The notes: generated by a model from the sequence alone, not told the origin. A DNA stretch of 64,000 nt from Phaeacidiphilus oryzae TH49 (GCF_000744815.1 NZ_JQMQ01000005.1:3418055-3482054), one strand, 5' to 3'. Positions 1 through 11,394 are shown, counted from the first letter of the stretch. Numbers and translations are program-made.

Positions 1-2
1 CC

Positions 3-653
3 GCCCGTCCGGAGGAGGCCGCGCGGGCCGTGCTGAGGGGCGCGGACCGGCAGCTGGACCTGCTGGTGGACGAGGACGGCGGGGTGGTGCTGGGGGCGGT
101 CCGCATCCCCGGCCGGGAGGGCGGGGGCCGGGCCGCGCGCGGTGGCCCGGGGGCCGCCGGGCGTCCTCCGATCGGAGCAGACCGTTCGCCGGGGGCGAAC
201 ACGATTGCGTCCTCATCGTGGACATCGGGCGGTCCGGGGGCCTCTCGAGCGCCCGGAGCCGCCGCCGAGCCGGAGCTGCCTGGCCCCGCAGGACGGCTGG
301 CCCGGCTCGGCGGGGCCGTCGGAGAGGCGGTCAGCGGCGCCGTCCGCGGGGCGCTTCCGGGCGGGCTGCCGGGCGGGGCCCGACGGCGGCTGCGGATCGA
401 GGCGGACGGCCGGGTGCTCGCGGAGCCGGGGCAGCCGATCCGGTCGGTGGCGGTGGAGGTGCGGGGCGGGGGGCGGATGGAGATCCGCATCCAGGCGCAT
501 CATCCGCTGTACGCGCGGGCGCGCCAACTGGTGATCAGCGGGGCGGAGTTCGAGTATCTGGCGGACAGTGCGCCGGGCGGGCCGGTGGAACGGCGGATCT
601 GGACGGTGCAGCCGGGGGCCTGGCGCCTCCATGTTCCGCTGCCGCGCGGCTAG
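3..653 (+). CDS. Probable diacylglycerol kinase-like protein, C-terminal part (cut by window edge)
   Basis: The frame is open from the first complete codon, so the 5' end lies outside the window. The visible 216 residues begin with a stretch like the lipid-kinase segment DLLVDEDGGVV. A low-complexity Gly/Ala/Pro linker follows, and then a beta-rich C-terminal part ending in WTVQPGAWRLHVP. That ending resembles the C-terminal sandwich of YegS/DgkB-type kinases, which phosphorylate diacylglycerol or related lipids at the membrane. The glycine-rich nucleotide loop and catalytic residues are not visible, so the family call is an inference from the tail alone. It converges on the DUF3151 gene. Confidence 0.45.
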   Translation, partial: ARPEEAARAVLRGADRQLDLLVDEDGGVVLGAVRIPGREGGGRAARGGPGAAGRPPIGADRSPGANTIASSSWTSGGPGASRAPGAAAEPELPGPAGRLARLGGAVGEAVSGAVRGALPGGLPGGARRRLRIEADGRVLAEPGQPIRSVAVEVRGGGRMEIRIQAHHPLYARARQLVISGAEFEYLADSAPGGPVERRIWTVQPGAWRLHVPLPRG

Positions 654-775
654 CGCCGGGGGCCGGCCGGCAGCGACAGGGCCGACGGCTCGGCCGGGGC
701 GGTTTCTCCGCGGCCCCCGCGGCCCCCGGGGCTCGCACGCCCGGGGGCGCCTCCCCAGGGGCCGCGGGGGGACCG

Positions 776-1189
776 TCAGCTCAGCGTCGAGGCCGCGGTC
801 GGAGAGCTCTCCTTGAGGAAGGTGGCGCAGCGCTCGGCCTCGTCCTTCTCGCCGATGGCCCCCGCCGCCCGCCCGAGGGCGTGCAGCGAGCGGAGGAAGC
901 CGCGGTTGGGCTCGTGCTCCCACGGCACCGGGCCGTGGCCCTTCCAGCCGTTGCGGCGGAGGGCGTCCAGACCGCGGTGGTAGCCGGTGCGGGCGTAGGC
1001 GTAGGAGGCGATCACGTCGCCGGCGGTGTACGCGTCGTCCGCGAGCTGGGCCCAGGCCAGCGAGGAGGCCGGGAACTTGGCCGCGACCTCGGCCGGGGAG
1101 GCGCCGCCGGCGAGGAGCTCCAGCGGCTCCGACTCGATGGGCAGCTGGGTCGGGGGCGGGTCCCCCAACAGGTTCTGGTGGGTACTCAT
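776..1189 (-). CDS. DUF3151 family protein
   Basis: A 137-residue protein starting MSTHQNLLGDPP and rich in helices, with the alternating Ala/Leu/Tyr pattern of a small TPR-like fold (AYAYARTGYHRGLDALRRNG region around residues 60-85). This matches the DUF3151 family, which in streptomycetes sits directly downstream of fba. The role is unknown; the fold suggests protein-protein contacts in the cytoplasm. It is read in the same direction as fba, about 100 bp downstream, so co-transcription is possible. The length is normal for the family and the ATG start is the only good one. Confidence 0.8.
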   Translation of the reverse strand: MSTHQNLLGDPPPTQLPIESEPLELLAGGASPAEVAAKFPASSLAWAQLADDAYTAGDVIASYAYARTGYHRGLDALRRNGWKGHGPVPWEHEPNRGFLRSLHALGRAAGAIGEKDEAERCATFLKESSPTAASTLS

Positions 1190-1288
1190 CCCACCAGTGT
1201 GCCGGGTGGCCGCCGCCGTTCCACCAGCGCGGAGGCGGCGGAACGGCGGCGGGACCGCGGGAGCGGCGGGACCGCGGGAGCGGCGCGA

Positions 1289-2311
1289 CTACTTGGTGTG
1301 CGAGCCGGCGGAGCGCAGCATCTCGGTGGCCTCGACCACCCGGGCGGCCATCCCGGCCTCGGCCAGCTTGCCGTAGGTCCGCGGGTCGTAGGCCTTCTTG
1401 TTGCCCACCTCGCCGTCGACCTTGAGGACGCCGTCGTAGTTCTTGAAGAAGTGGTCCACCTGCGGGCGGGTGAACGCGTACTGGGTGTCGGTGTCCAGGT
1501 TCATCTTCACCACGCCGTGCTCCAGCGCGGTGCGGATCTCCTCCAGGGTGGAGCCGGAGCCGCCGTGGAAGACGAAGTCGAAGGGGTCGGTCTTGCCGTA
1601 CTTGGCGCCGACCGCCTCCTGGAGGTCCTTCAGCAGCTCCGGGCGGAGCTGGACGTTGCCCGGCTTGTAGACGCCGTGGACGTTGCCGAAGGAGGCGGCC
1701 AGCAGGTACCGGCCCTTGTCGCCGAGGCCGACCGCCTCGGCGGTGCGCAGCGCGTCCTCGGTGGTGGTGTAGAGGTTGTCGTTGATCTCGTGGGAGACGC
1801 CGTCCTCCTCGCCGCCGGTCGGCGTGATCTCCATTTCGAGGATGATGTGCGCCTTGACCGCCTCGGCGAGCAGCTCCTGGGCGATCGCCAGGTTGTCGGC
1901 GAGGTTCTCGGCCGAGCCGTCCCACATGTGCGACTGGAAGAGCGGGTTCTGGCCCTTCGCGACGCGCTCCTGAGAGACCTTCAGCAGCGGGCGGACATAG
2001 CCGTCCAGCTTGTCCTTGGGGCAGTGGTCGGTGTGCAGCGCGATGTTCACCGGGTACTTCTCGGCGATGATGTGCGCGAACTCGGCCAGCGCGACCGCGC
2101 CCGTGACCATGTCCTTCTTGTACTGGCCGCCCAGAAACTCGGCACCGCCGGTCGAGATCTGGACGATGCCGTCGCTCTCCGCCTCGGCGAAGCCGCGCAG
2201 AGCGGCGTTCAGGGTCTGCGACGAGGTGACGTTGATGGCCGGGTAGGCGAACTTGCCCGCCTTGGCCTTGTCCAGCATCGCTGCGTAGACCTCGGGAGTT
2301 GCGATGGGCAT
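1289..2311 (-). CDS. fba: Class II fructose-bisphosphate aldolase
   Basis: This zinc-dependent aldolase cleaves fructose 1,6-bisphosphate to dihydroxyacetone phosphate and glyceraldehyde 3-phosphate in glycolysis, and runs in reverse in gluconeogenesis. The 340 residues carry the class II signatures: HTDHCPKDK at 93-101 (zinc ligand and catalytic Asp), TPTGGEEDGVSHE, FGNVHGVYKPGN (zinc His), FHGGSGS and NLDTDTQ for phosphate binding. The length is typical of the actinobacterial type, and the protein begins MPIATPEVYAAML as its homologues do. DUF3151 follows in the same direction. No operator was recognised upstream. Confidence 0.97.
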   Translation of the reverse strand: MPIATPEVYAAMLDKAKAGKFAYPAINVTSSQTLNAALRGFAEAESDGIVQISTGGAEFLGGQYKKDMVTGAVALAEFAHIIAEKYPVNIALHTDHCPKDKLDGYVRPLLKVSQERVAKGQNPLFQSHMWDGSAENLADNLAIAQELLAEAVKAHIILEMEITPTGGEEDGVSHEINDNLYTTTEDALRTAEAVGLGDKGRYLLAASFGNVHGVYKPGNVQLRPELLKDLQEAVGAKYGKTDPFDFVFHGGSGSTLEEIRTALEHGVVKMNLDTDTQYAFTRPQVDHFFKNYDGVLKVDGEVGNKKAYDPRTYGKLAEAGMAARVVEATEMLRSAGSHTK

Positions 2312-2508
2312 GCGGATCGGCTCCTAGGGTGGACTGCGGCTACAACACGTGGTGTCGGCGACGCCGGTCGACGCTGAGCGGCCGCCGGGCGTCATTCTCC
2401 CATCAAAGGGTTTTCGGTTCACCCCGCCGTGACCAGCACCACGCGGGGCAGGGGTGGCGCACAGGGTTCGGCCAGCCGGTGCCGAAGGGCGGCGGCTAGT
2501 CTGCCCGG

Positions 2509-3261
2509 GTGAACACCATGCTCGCGTTGAACCTCCTCGACGCCAAGGCGCTCATCGGTCAGGCTGGGACGATCGGCGTACTCGCCATCGTCTTCGCCGA
2601 GACCGGACTGCTGATCGGCTTCTTCTTCCCCGGCGACTCGATGCTGATCCTCGCCGGGGTGGCGGCGTCCTCGGCGGCGCCGAAGGTCTTCGGGCCGGGG
2701 GTGCAGATGCCGATCGGGGCCCTGGCGGTGGGGGCGCCGGTGTGCGCGGTCCTCGGGGCGCAGCTGGGGCATCTGCTGGGGGCGCGGGCCGGGCGGCGGA
2801 TGTTCGAGCGGCCGAACTCGCGGTTGTTCAAGCGCGAGTACGTGGACAAGGCCGAGCTGTACTTCGACAAGTTCGGGCCGGCCAAGGCGGTGGTGCTGGC
2901 CCGGTTCATCCCGGTGGTGCGGACGTTCCTCAACCCGGTGGCCGGGATGCTGGAGATGCCGGGGCGGCGGTTCCTGGCCTGGAACGTGGTCGGCGGGGTG
3001 ATCTGGACCGAGGCGATGCTGATGGTCGGCTACGTCTTCGGGGGGTCGCTGGCCGATGTGATCGACAAGTACATGATCCCGGCGGTGCTGCTGATCGCCG
3101 TGCTCTCGGCGCTGCCGATCTTCATCGAGATGCTGCGGGGGCGGCGGGAGAAGGGGGCGGGGGTCCCCGCCTCCGGGGCCCCCGGGTTCCCCGGGCAGGA
3201 GCAGCCGCGTCCGCGACCGGCGGCCCGCTCCGGCAGCGGCGGACGCCACCGGAAGCGCTGA
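2509..3261 (+). CDS. DedA family membrane protein
   Basis: A 250-residue integral membrane protein of the DedA/VTT family, whose members act as flippases or transporters linked to undecaprenyl phosphate or phospholipid recycling. Seen: an N-terminal re-entrant region with the motif ETGLLIGFFFPGDS (about residues 31-45), the conserved FxxRxxPxxRTxxNxxAG pattern (RFIPVVRTFLNPVAG, about 142-156), and two further hydrophobic helices. The C-terminal 40 residues are a basic, proline-rich cytoplasmic tail. The start is GTG at 2509; an in-frame ATG at 2518 is an alternative. It is divergent from fba and convergent with pyrE. Confidence 0.92.
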   Translation: MNTMLALNLLDAKALIGQAGTIGVLAIVFAETGLLIGFFFPGDSMLILAGVAASSAAPKVFGPGVQMPIGALAVGAPVCAVLGAQLGHLLGARAGRRMFERPNSRLFKREYVDKAELYFDKFGPAKAVVLARFIPVVRTFLNPVAGMLEMPGRRFLAWNVVGGVIWTEAMLMVGYVFGGSLADVIDKYMIPAVLLIAVLSALPIFIEMLRGRREKGAGVPASGAPGFPGQEQPRPRPAARSGSGGRHRKR

Positions 3262-3266
3262 GGTCT

Positions 3267-3335
3267 CCTTCCCCGCGCCCGCCCTGATGGAGCTCCGCGG
3301 ACGCGAGTCAGGGGCGCGGGGAACCGCGCGCCCCT
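3267..3335. terminator. GC-rich inverted repeat between convergent dedA-like gene and pyrE
   Basis: The left arm CTTCCCCGCGCCCGCCCTGA (from 3268) pairs with TCAGGGGCGCGGGGAA (3308-3323), with a 3-nt interruption. A smaller hairpin, AGGGGCGCG/CGCGCCCCT, is nested at 3310-3335. It sits between two convergent genes and probably ends transcription from both sides. It belongs to the same sequence family as the repeats near 49.5 and 54.6 kb. Confidence 0.6.
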
Positions 3336-3367
3336 GAAGCCGCTCCGCGACTCGGCGCGGCCGCCGG

Positions 3368-3907
3368 CTAGGCCAGGCCGAGGTCGTCGGCGGTGAAGAC
3401 CTGGTAGTACGGGAGTCCGGTCTCGGCGATGGCCGGGGCCGCGCCGCGCTCCACGATCACGGCTACCCCGACCACCTCGGCGCCCGCCTCGCGGAGGGCC
3501 TCCACCGCGGTGAGGACGGAGCCTCCGGTGGTGGAGGTGTCCTCGACGGCCAGCACCCGGCGGCCCTTGACGTCGGGGCCCTCGATCCGGCGCTGGAGGC
3601 CGTGCGCCTTGCCCTGCTTGCGCACCACGAAGGCGTCCAGCCTCCGGCCCCGCGCCGCCGCGGCGTGCAGCATCGCGGTGGCGACCGGGTCGGCGCCCAG
3701 GGTGAGGCCGCCGACGGCGTCGTAGTCCAGGTCCGCGGTGGCGTCCAGCAGGACGCGGCCGACCAGCGGGGCGGCCTCGCCGTCCAGCGTGATCCGGCGC
3801 AGGTCCACGTAGTAGTCGGCCTCGCGGCCGGAGGAGAGGATGACCTTGCCGTGGACCACGGCCTTGTCCTTGATCTGGGCCAGCAGGGCGTCCCGGTCGT
3901 TGCTCAT
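3368..3907 (-). CDS. pyrE: Orotate phosphoribosyltransferase
   Basis: Transfers the phosphoribosyl group from PRPP to orotate to give OMP in de novo pyrimidine synthesis. The 179-residue protein shows the PRPP-binding loop VLAVEDTSTTGGS (about 120-132), the KVILSSGREADYYVDLR segment that binds orotate near the N-terminus, and VRKQGKAHGLQRRIEG, the flexible catalytic lysine loop. The ATG at 3907 (MSNDRDALL) is preferred; an upstream in-frame TTG at 3913 adds only two residues. The SRPBCC gene starts upstream in the same direction and ends 15 bp before it, so the two are probably co-transcribed. Confidence 0.96.
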   Translation of the reverse strand: MSNDRDALLAQIKDKAVVHGKVILSSGREADYYVDLRRITLDGEAAPLVGRVLLDATADLDYDAVGGLTLGADPVATAMLHAAAARGRRLDAFVVRKQGKAHGLQRRIEGPDVKGRRVLAVEDTSTTGGSVLTAVEALREAGAEVVGVAVIVERGAAPAIAETGLPYYQVFTADDLGLA

Positions 3908-3922
3908 GGGCAAGAAGGTTAG

Positions 3923-4927
3923 CTAACGCCGCCGCAGCCGGCGGACCAGCAGCACGGCTCCGCCGACCAGGGCGACCCCGCCGACCACCCAGGGCGCCCG
4001 GTTGTGCTCCGGCTCCGCGATCGGCGGCTCGCCCATCCGCTGGTCGAAGCCGGCCCCGCCGGTCCACCGGCCGGCCGCCCGGGCGCGGGCGCTGCGGGTC
4101 GGAGTGGTGGGCGCGTACCGGCCGCGCGGCGGGGCGTGGTCGACCTCCTCCGCGGAGGGACCGATGATGCTGCGCCGGTACGGGGCCGCCTCGGCCGCCG
4201 AAGCGGCCTCCTCCTCGATGGACTCGCGGTCGGTGTCCGACCACTGCTCGGGGTCGAGGGCGGCGTCGATCTGCTCGACCAGCGCGCCGAAGTCGGCATC
4301 GTCCTCGGGGGCCCCGTCCGGGGCGTCCGGAGTCTCGGCCGCGGCCTCCTCGGGGGTGTCGACGTCCGCGGCGGTCTCCGCCCCGGTGTCGGGGCCCGTG
4401 GACTGCTCGCCGATCAGGGAGCGGGCACCGGGGTCGGCGGCGAGGGTCGCGCAGAAACGGTCCAGCAGACGGCGGGCGGCGTTGGCGACGGCCGTACCGC
4501 CGAGTTCCTCGATCCGGCCCTTGGCCTCCCCGGAGAGGCGGAAGAGCACCCGGCAGGACTCCGCCGAGCCCTCGACCGGCAGCACCTCGACCCGGACGGT
4601 CCCGGCCACCGAGCCGACGCCGACGGCCTGTTCGGCCTCGATCACGCCGGTGCCGGTCTCCGCGTCGAGGCGCAGCGTGCCGCGGTAGGTGATCGACGTG
4701 CTGCCCACCCGCAGCTTCAGCCGACCGGCGACGGCGCCGCCGGCGACCGGCCCGTCGGCGGCCTCCTCCGCGCGCCCGTCAGCGGGTCCGTCAGCGGGTC
4801 CGTCGGCGGGCCCGTCGGTGGGCCCGTCGGCGACGAAGGCCGGCAGACAGCGGACGAGCACCGCGGGGTCGCGCAGCGCCCGGCGGGCGATGTGTTCCGG
4901 AAGGGGGACTGCGACCTCATGCTCCAT
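3923..4927 (-). CDS. SRPBCC (CoxG-like) family membrane-anchored protein
   Basis: The N-terminal 180 residues follow the pattern of the CO-dehydrogenase subunit G/SRPBCC group: VAVPLPEHIARRALRDPAVLVRCLP, a RLKLRVGSTSITYRGTLRL strand pair, and a long C-terminal helix (NAARRLLDRFCATL). These small lipid-binding folds are of uncertain role here. A PADG-type tandem repeat (about residues 30-50) interrupts the domain. An acidic, disordered linker of about 130 residues follows, then one transmembrane helix (VVGGVALVGGAVLLV) and a basic end, so the protein is probably anchored by its C-terminus. The start MEHEVAVP at 4927 was chosen because the upstream extension is Arg-rich and lacks domain character. 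It lies 15 bp upstream of pyrE. Confidence 0.8.
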   Translation of the reverse strand: MEHEVAVPLPEHIARRALRDPAVLVRCLPAFVADGPTDGPADGPADGPADGRAEEAADGPVAGGAVAGRLKLRVGSTSITYRGTLRLDAETGTGVIEAEQAVGVGSVAGTVRVEVLPVEGSAESCRVLFRLSGEAKGRIEELGGTAVANAARRLLDRFCATLAADPGARSLIGEQSTGPDTGAETAADVDTPEEAAAETPDAPDGAPEDDADFGALVEQIDAALDPEQWSDTDRESIEEEAASAAEAAPYRRSIIGPSAEEVDHAPPRGRYAPTTPTRSARARAAGRWTGGAGFDQRMGEPPIAEPEHNRAPWVVGGVALVGGAVLLVRRLRRR

Positions 4928-5077
4928 ACTTGGCGAGCGTACCCACCGGGCCTGGGACGTGTGCCGGTTGGGGCGGACACGCCGACCGAGGCGCCCCGAT
5001 CGTCCCACTATTCGCTTTTTGTCCCACCGGCGCCCGCGCCGCCCCCACTGCCCGCCGCGCCCGATGCGGCTGCCCCG

Positions 5078-6574
5078 TCACTCCTGGGGGTGGAGCAGGG
5101 TCGCCGGCGGCGGCAGCACGGGGGGCGGCGGAAGGATTCCGCTGCCGGGAGCGCCCGGCCCCGCGACCAGCGCCCGCAGCTGCTCACCGCCGCAGCCGCT
5201 CGGCAGCCGGTACGCGCGGGCGCTCTCGCCGACCGCGGCCAGGGTGGCGGCCGCGGACCAGAGCCCGTCCACCCCGGTGCGGACGGCCAGCCGCCCGCCC
5301 GGTCGGAGTCCGCGGGCCAGGAGGCCGTAGAACTCCTCGGAGCCGAGCTTGCGGCGGTCGTCGTCGGAGGTGGGCTCGGCCGGGTCGACCAGGACGGTGT
5401 CGAAGCCGGCCGGGGCGATTCCCGGCTCCCGCCACCCACCGGCACCGGGCAGTCCGCGCAGCCAGGCGAAGGCGTCGGCGCTGATCGCGCGGACCCTCGG
5501 ATCGGCCAGTGCGTGGCCGTTCAGCGCGCTCAGACCCGGGTCGCGGCGGGCCAGCCGGAGGAGGTCCGGGTCGCGTTCGACCACCACCACCCGGCGGACC
5601 GCCGGCTGCCGCAGCAGGTCGCCCACCAGGATCCCGTCCCCGCCGCCGACCACCAGGACGGTGCCGAACGGCCGGGCCAGCCGGGCGTACCGGGCCTCGG
5701 TGGCCAGCTTCCTCCGGCAGGCCACCAGGGTGCCGCCCAGGTAGAGCCGGGGCTGCGGCCCGGTGAGGACGATCTGCTGGTAGCGGGACTGCTCGGCGGC
5801 GCGTACCGGGGCCCCGTACAGGGCCTGCCTGGCGTGCTCCTCGAAGGCGCCGGTGCCGGCCGCGGCCAGGCCGAGGAGGGCCAGCACCGCTCCGCAGCCC
5901 GCCCAGAGCGCGGCCCGCATCCGGGGCGGCAGGCGCTCGGGGTCGAGCCAGAGGACGACGGCCGCGCCGGCCATCGCGTTGACGGCGCCGGTGAGCAGCG
6001 CCCCCGCGGCCTCGCCGAGCAGCGGGAGGAGGAGGAAGGGGAAGGCCAGCCCGCCGACCAGGGCGCCCACGTAGTCGGCGGCGAAGAGGTCGGCCACGGT
6101 CCGGCCGGGCTCGGTGCCGTCCGATCGGCGGAAACGTTCGATCAGGCTGACCAGCAGGGGGATCTCGGCGCCCATCAACACGCCGATGAGGAGGGCGAAT
6201 CCGACCAGGACGGCCCGGTACCAGTGGCCTATCCAGACGAAGCTGCCGTAGAGGGCGAGCACCGAGAGGCCGCCGGTCAGGGCGAGGCAGCACTCCAGGG
6301 TGGCGAAGGAGATCGCCGGGCTGCCGGTGAAGCGCTTGGCGAGCAGCGAGCCGAGCCCCATGGCGAAGACCATCACGGAGAGGACCACGGAGGCCTGCGT
6401 CACCGAGTCCCCCAGCAGGTAGCTGGCGAGGGCGACCAGCTCCAGTTCGTACACCAGGCCGCAGGCGGCGCAGACGAACGCCGCCAGGAGGACCAGCGTG
6501 CGGGCGGCCCGGGGCCCGGGCCGGCAGCTCCGCGTCCGGCGCTGCGCCCCGCTGGTGACGTGCTGGTTGATCAC
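5078..6574 (-). CDS. Membrane-embedded spermidine-synthase-like protein
   Basis: The N-terminal 240 residues contain seven or so hydrophobic helices, starting with LVLLAAFVCAACGLVYELELVALAS. The C-terminal half is a Rossmann methyltransferase-like domain of the spermidine synthase family: LYLGGTL, VLVVGGGDGILVGDLLR (nucleotide loop), VVVVERDPDLL, DPRVRAISADAFAWL and FDTVLVDPAEPTSD. Fused membrane/aminopropyltransferase-like proteins are common in actinobacteria and their substrate is not established. The catalytic Asp of the usual DxxDP box is present but the second Asp is Glu (VDPAEP). The usual tyrosine-histidine pair after LYLxG is not apparent. The start is GTG (MINQHVTSG). DUF2617 lies 48 bp upstream in the same direction. 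Confidence 0.85.
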   Translation of the reverse strand: MINQHVTSGAQRRTRSCRPGPRAARTLVLLAAFVCAACGLVYELELVALASYLLGDSVTQASVVLSVMVFAMGLGSLLAKRFTGSPAISFATLECCLALTGGLSVLALYGSFVWIGHWYRAVLVGFALLIGVLMGAEIPLLVSLIERFRRSDGTEPGRTVADLFAADYVGALVGGLAFPFLLLPLLGEAAGALLTGAVNAMAGAAVVLWLDPERLPPRMRAALWAGCGAVLALLGLAAAGTGAFEEHARQALYGAPVRAAEQSRYQQIVLTGPQPRLYLGGTLVACRRKLATEARYARLARPFGTVLVVGGGDGILVGDLLRQPAVRRVVVVERDPDLLRLARRDPGLSALNGHALADPRVRAISADAFAWLRGLPGAGGWREPGIAPAGFDTVLVDPAEPTSDDDRRKLGSEEFYGLLARGLRPGGRLAVRTGVDGLWSAAATLAAVGESARAYRLPSGCGGEQLRALVAGPGAPGSGILPPPPVLPPPATLLHPQE

Positions 6575-6622
6575 GAAGAAACGCTAGGCGACATATGCCA
6601 GGGCATCCTCCCCCGGATGGCG

Positions 6623-7201
6623 TCAACTCCCCTGCACGGCAGTTGACTTGTCGAGCGGATTTCCGATTCCGGAGGCCGGCCGCACCAGCGAGGAACGGGT
6701 GCAGACCAGCCGCCCCTCCTGCGGATAGGCGTGCCAGGTGCGCCAATACACCTGCCGCCCGCGGCCTCCGGCGAGCAATGCGGTGAACGCGCTGGGATCG
6801 CCGGGGAACACGCCGGCAAGTCCGTGCGGGTGGTTCTCCACCAGGGCGAGGAGCTCCTGCGCGCGAGCGGCGAAGGTATGCGGGGGAAGCGACTCGATGC
6901 GGGCGGCGAATTCGTACTCCCAGTCGCCGCAGTGCTCGGCGACCCGGGCCGGCAGCGGGGTCCGGCGACCGGGCAGGCAGGCCACCGTCTCGGACCACCG
7001 CCGCTCCGCCCGCGACTCCTCGCCCGGCCCGGGGGAACCCAGCATGACCTGGTGGGAAGCGCCCAGGAGCCGGAGCTGGAGGTGGATCCGGTCGAAGTGG
7101 AGATCGAGCTCGGCGAGGGCCGGCAGCTCCCGACCGCCGAGGCACCAGGCCAGGTCACCGGCGCGGGTATCGGTATAGGAGGTGGTGAGTGTGGTGAGCA
7201 T
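6623..7201 (-). CDS. DUF2617 family protein
   Basis: A 192-residue protein starting MLTTLTTSYTDTRAGDLAWCLGG, with the family signatures HFDRIHLQLRLLGASHQV, WEYEFAARIESLP, VENHPHGLAGVFPGDPSAFTAL and YWRTWHAYPQEGRLVCTRS. DUF2617 is a conserved actinobacterial family, usually next to the membrane spermidine-synthase-like gene, as here (48 bp apart, same strand). This pairing suggests a joint function that has not been described. There is no signal peptide or membrane segment. The sequence upstream is a long gene-free stretch, so the promoter of the pair should lie there. Confidence 0.85.
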   Translation of the reverse strand: MLTTLTTSYTDTRAGDLAWCLGGRELPALAELDLHFDRIHLQLRLLGASHQVMLGSPGPGEESRAERRWSETVACLPGRRTPLPARVAEHCGDWEYEFAARIESLPPHTFAARAQELLALVENHPHGLAGVFPGDPSAFTALLAGGRGRQVYWRTWHAYPQEGRLVCTRSSLVRPASGIGNPLDKSTAVQGS

Positions 7202-7874
7202 TCTCGGCTCCGCGTACTCGGATTAATCGAGGGCAGCGGGCAGCGGCCGGTCCACCCCTGGGGGCGAAACTCCCTGCGGAGCCGAAAGGCCCGGCGCGGC
7301 CGACCGTGCAGAGTCTGAACGGGGGACTCACGGAGCAGCGAAGCACGATTTCCCCGTGTCCGTAGTTGATTTACCCATGTTCGACGGCCACTCACCTTTC
7401 CACGTGCGTTTCATTCGTTCGGTGTTCAACTCCCCACCTGGACCCACGCGTTGACCGGGGCTTTTCGCGGACTGTGCAGGTAGAAGGAACGTTCCGGCGG
7501 GTTCGGCCGCGCGGCGCCGCGGATCGGCCGGGAATGCGGTCACTTGCCGAAGGCACGGGAGTTCGGCACAGACCAGCCGTCGACTTCACCCGCGAGTGTG
7601 TCGCCTGAATGGATGACCAAGGAAACGGGACGAGAAGGCAATCCCAGCCGATCGGGTGACAATCCCTGGTTTATGCGCGCGTCAGCGCCGTCTTGTGGGC
7701 TGGGGCGGGCCGTTACTGACTCACCGTCAGATCAGCCGCGGAGGTGCTGCGCTGAGCGGGCACGCGGCTGCCGCACCCGGCCCCTCCGCAGCGCACCCGC
7801 GCGGGTACGGATGCCGAGGAGCGGGGCGGGCGACGCCGTGGTGCTGCGATCCCGGCCGCGGCCGGGGCCGTCGG
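7202..7874. other. Gene-free stretch of about 670 bp upstream of DUF2617
   Basis: No open frame here has streptomycete codon bias. Short open frames at 7366-7608 (+) and 7328-7543 (-) overlap each other and resemble no family I know. Base composition around 7300-7450 is less GC-rich than the genes on either side. A perfect 10-bp palindrome GGAACGTTCC lies at 7486-7495. The stretch must contain the promoter of the DUF2617 pair; a small RNA is possible but I see no clear hairpin-terminator pair. Confidence 0.4.
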
Positions 7875-8432
7875 TCAGGCTTCGTCGGCGGGGCCGGCGG
7901 AGTCGCCGTCCGGGCCGCCGGCGGCGCCCTCCAGGCCCAGCCGGTCGGCCAGCCACTGGTCGAACTGCACGGCGGCCTGGGTCCAGTTGGCGGTGGTGGC
8001 CACGAAGAAGTCCAGGTTCACGCCCATGCCGACGATCATCTGGGACTCACCGATGAGCCGGACCACGCCGTCGTCGTGGGTGTGGGTGTAGATCTTGGGC
8101 CACAGGGTGTCCCGGTTCCACTCGTCGATGGCCTCAAGCAGCTCGGCCTTGCGCTCGATCGGGTGCGCCCGGTCGTAGAAGGCGCGGACCGAGAACAGCT
8201 CCTGCTGCTCGCCGCGGAACATGTAGTAGACGCGGAAGCCGTCCCAGGGGGCGGTCAGGTCGCCCTCGTCGTCGGTGAAGTGCTTGAGCTGCATCTGGTC
8301 GAGCAGCTGCTCGACCAGCTCCTTGTCGGGCACCACGACGGGCGGGGGGCCGGACTGGCCCTCGGGCTGGCCGCCTCCCGGCTGGCCGCCCTGGGGGCCG
8401 AAGTTCGGAATGGCGGATGGGTCGATGGTCAC
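7875..8432 (-). CDS. YbjN domain-containing protein
   Basis: A 185-residue protein. Residues 1-40 are a Gly/Gln/Pro-rich flexible lead. The rest is a YbjN / type III secretion chaperone-like alpha-beta fold with LVEQLLDQMQLKHFTDDEGDL, DGFRVYYMFRG, ERKAELLEAIDEWN and VGMGVNLDFFVATTANWTQAAVQF. Actinobacterial YbjN proteins are cytoplasmic and of unknown function, possibly chaperone-like. The GTG start at 8432 (MTIDPSAIPNFG) was chosen because AAGGGA sits about nine bases upstream; the longer frame to 8468 would bury this ribosome site. It lies about 180 bp downstream of clpB in the same direction. Confidence 0.85.
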   Translation of the reverse strand: MTIDPSAIPNFGPQGGQPGGGQPEGQSGPPPVVVPDKELVEQLLDQMQLKHFTDDEGDLTAPWDGFRVYYMFRGEQQELFSVRAFYDRAHPIERKAELLEAIDEWNRDTLWPKIYTHTHDDGVVRLIGESQMIVGMGVNLDFFVATTANWTQAAVQFDQWLADRLGLEGAAGGPDGDSAGPADEA

Positions 8433-8612
8433 CGCGGTACTTCCCTTCATAGCGTGTACCGGGCCCATCCTGCCGTATCGGTTCGGCGGCGGCGCGGGGC
8501 GGGCGCGGGCGGTTTCCCCATGGACCTGCCCGCACCGGAGGGCGGCGGTCCGGGCGGCAGCCGCGGGTCCGCCGAAGGACCCACCGCTGCCGCCAGGTGG
8601 GCGTGGCCGGCG

Positions 8613-11213
<2,601 letters not shown>

Positions 11214-11266
11214 AACTCACACTCCCTGGGGCCCGGGGACACCGGGACACTCATCGACTCACCAAA

Positions 11267-11287
11267 GTTGAGTGTACGACGCTCAAG
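11267..11287 (-). promoter_or_regulatory. HAIR operator upstream of clpB (HspR site)
   Basis: GTTGAGT-N7-GCTCAAG matches the HspR consensus CTTGAGT-N7-ACTCAAG at 12 of 14 fixed positions, with exact spacing. It lies about 55 bp ahead of the clpB start, and the hspR gene is 2.4 kb away. Repression by HspR with DnaK as co-repressor is known for this regulon in Streptomyces. Confidence 0.85.
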
Positions 11288-11356
11288 ATGATGCGTTAAG
11301 CGGATTCCACGGGGAGTCGCGCGGCTACCCGCACCGCCAGCCTATGAACACAAACG

Positions 11357-11394
11357 AGCGGGGCCCGGGATCGGCTGAGATCCCGGGCCCCGCT
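11357..11394 (-). terminator. Strong hairpin after the deoxyribosyltransferase-like gene
   Basis: AGCGGGGCCCGGGATC and its exact complement GATCCCGGGCCCCGCT form a 16-bp perfect stem with a 6-nt loop, 82 bp past the stop codon at 11477. It insulates clpB and its HAIR site from transcription coming from upstream. Confidence 0.8.

Noticed and set aside
7366-7608. 80-codon frame in the gap upstream of DUF2617
   Set aside because: No codon bias, no ribosome site and no recognisable pattern.
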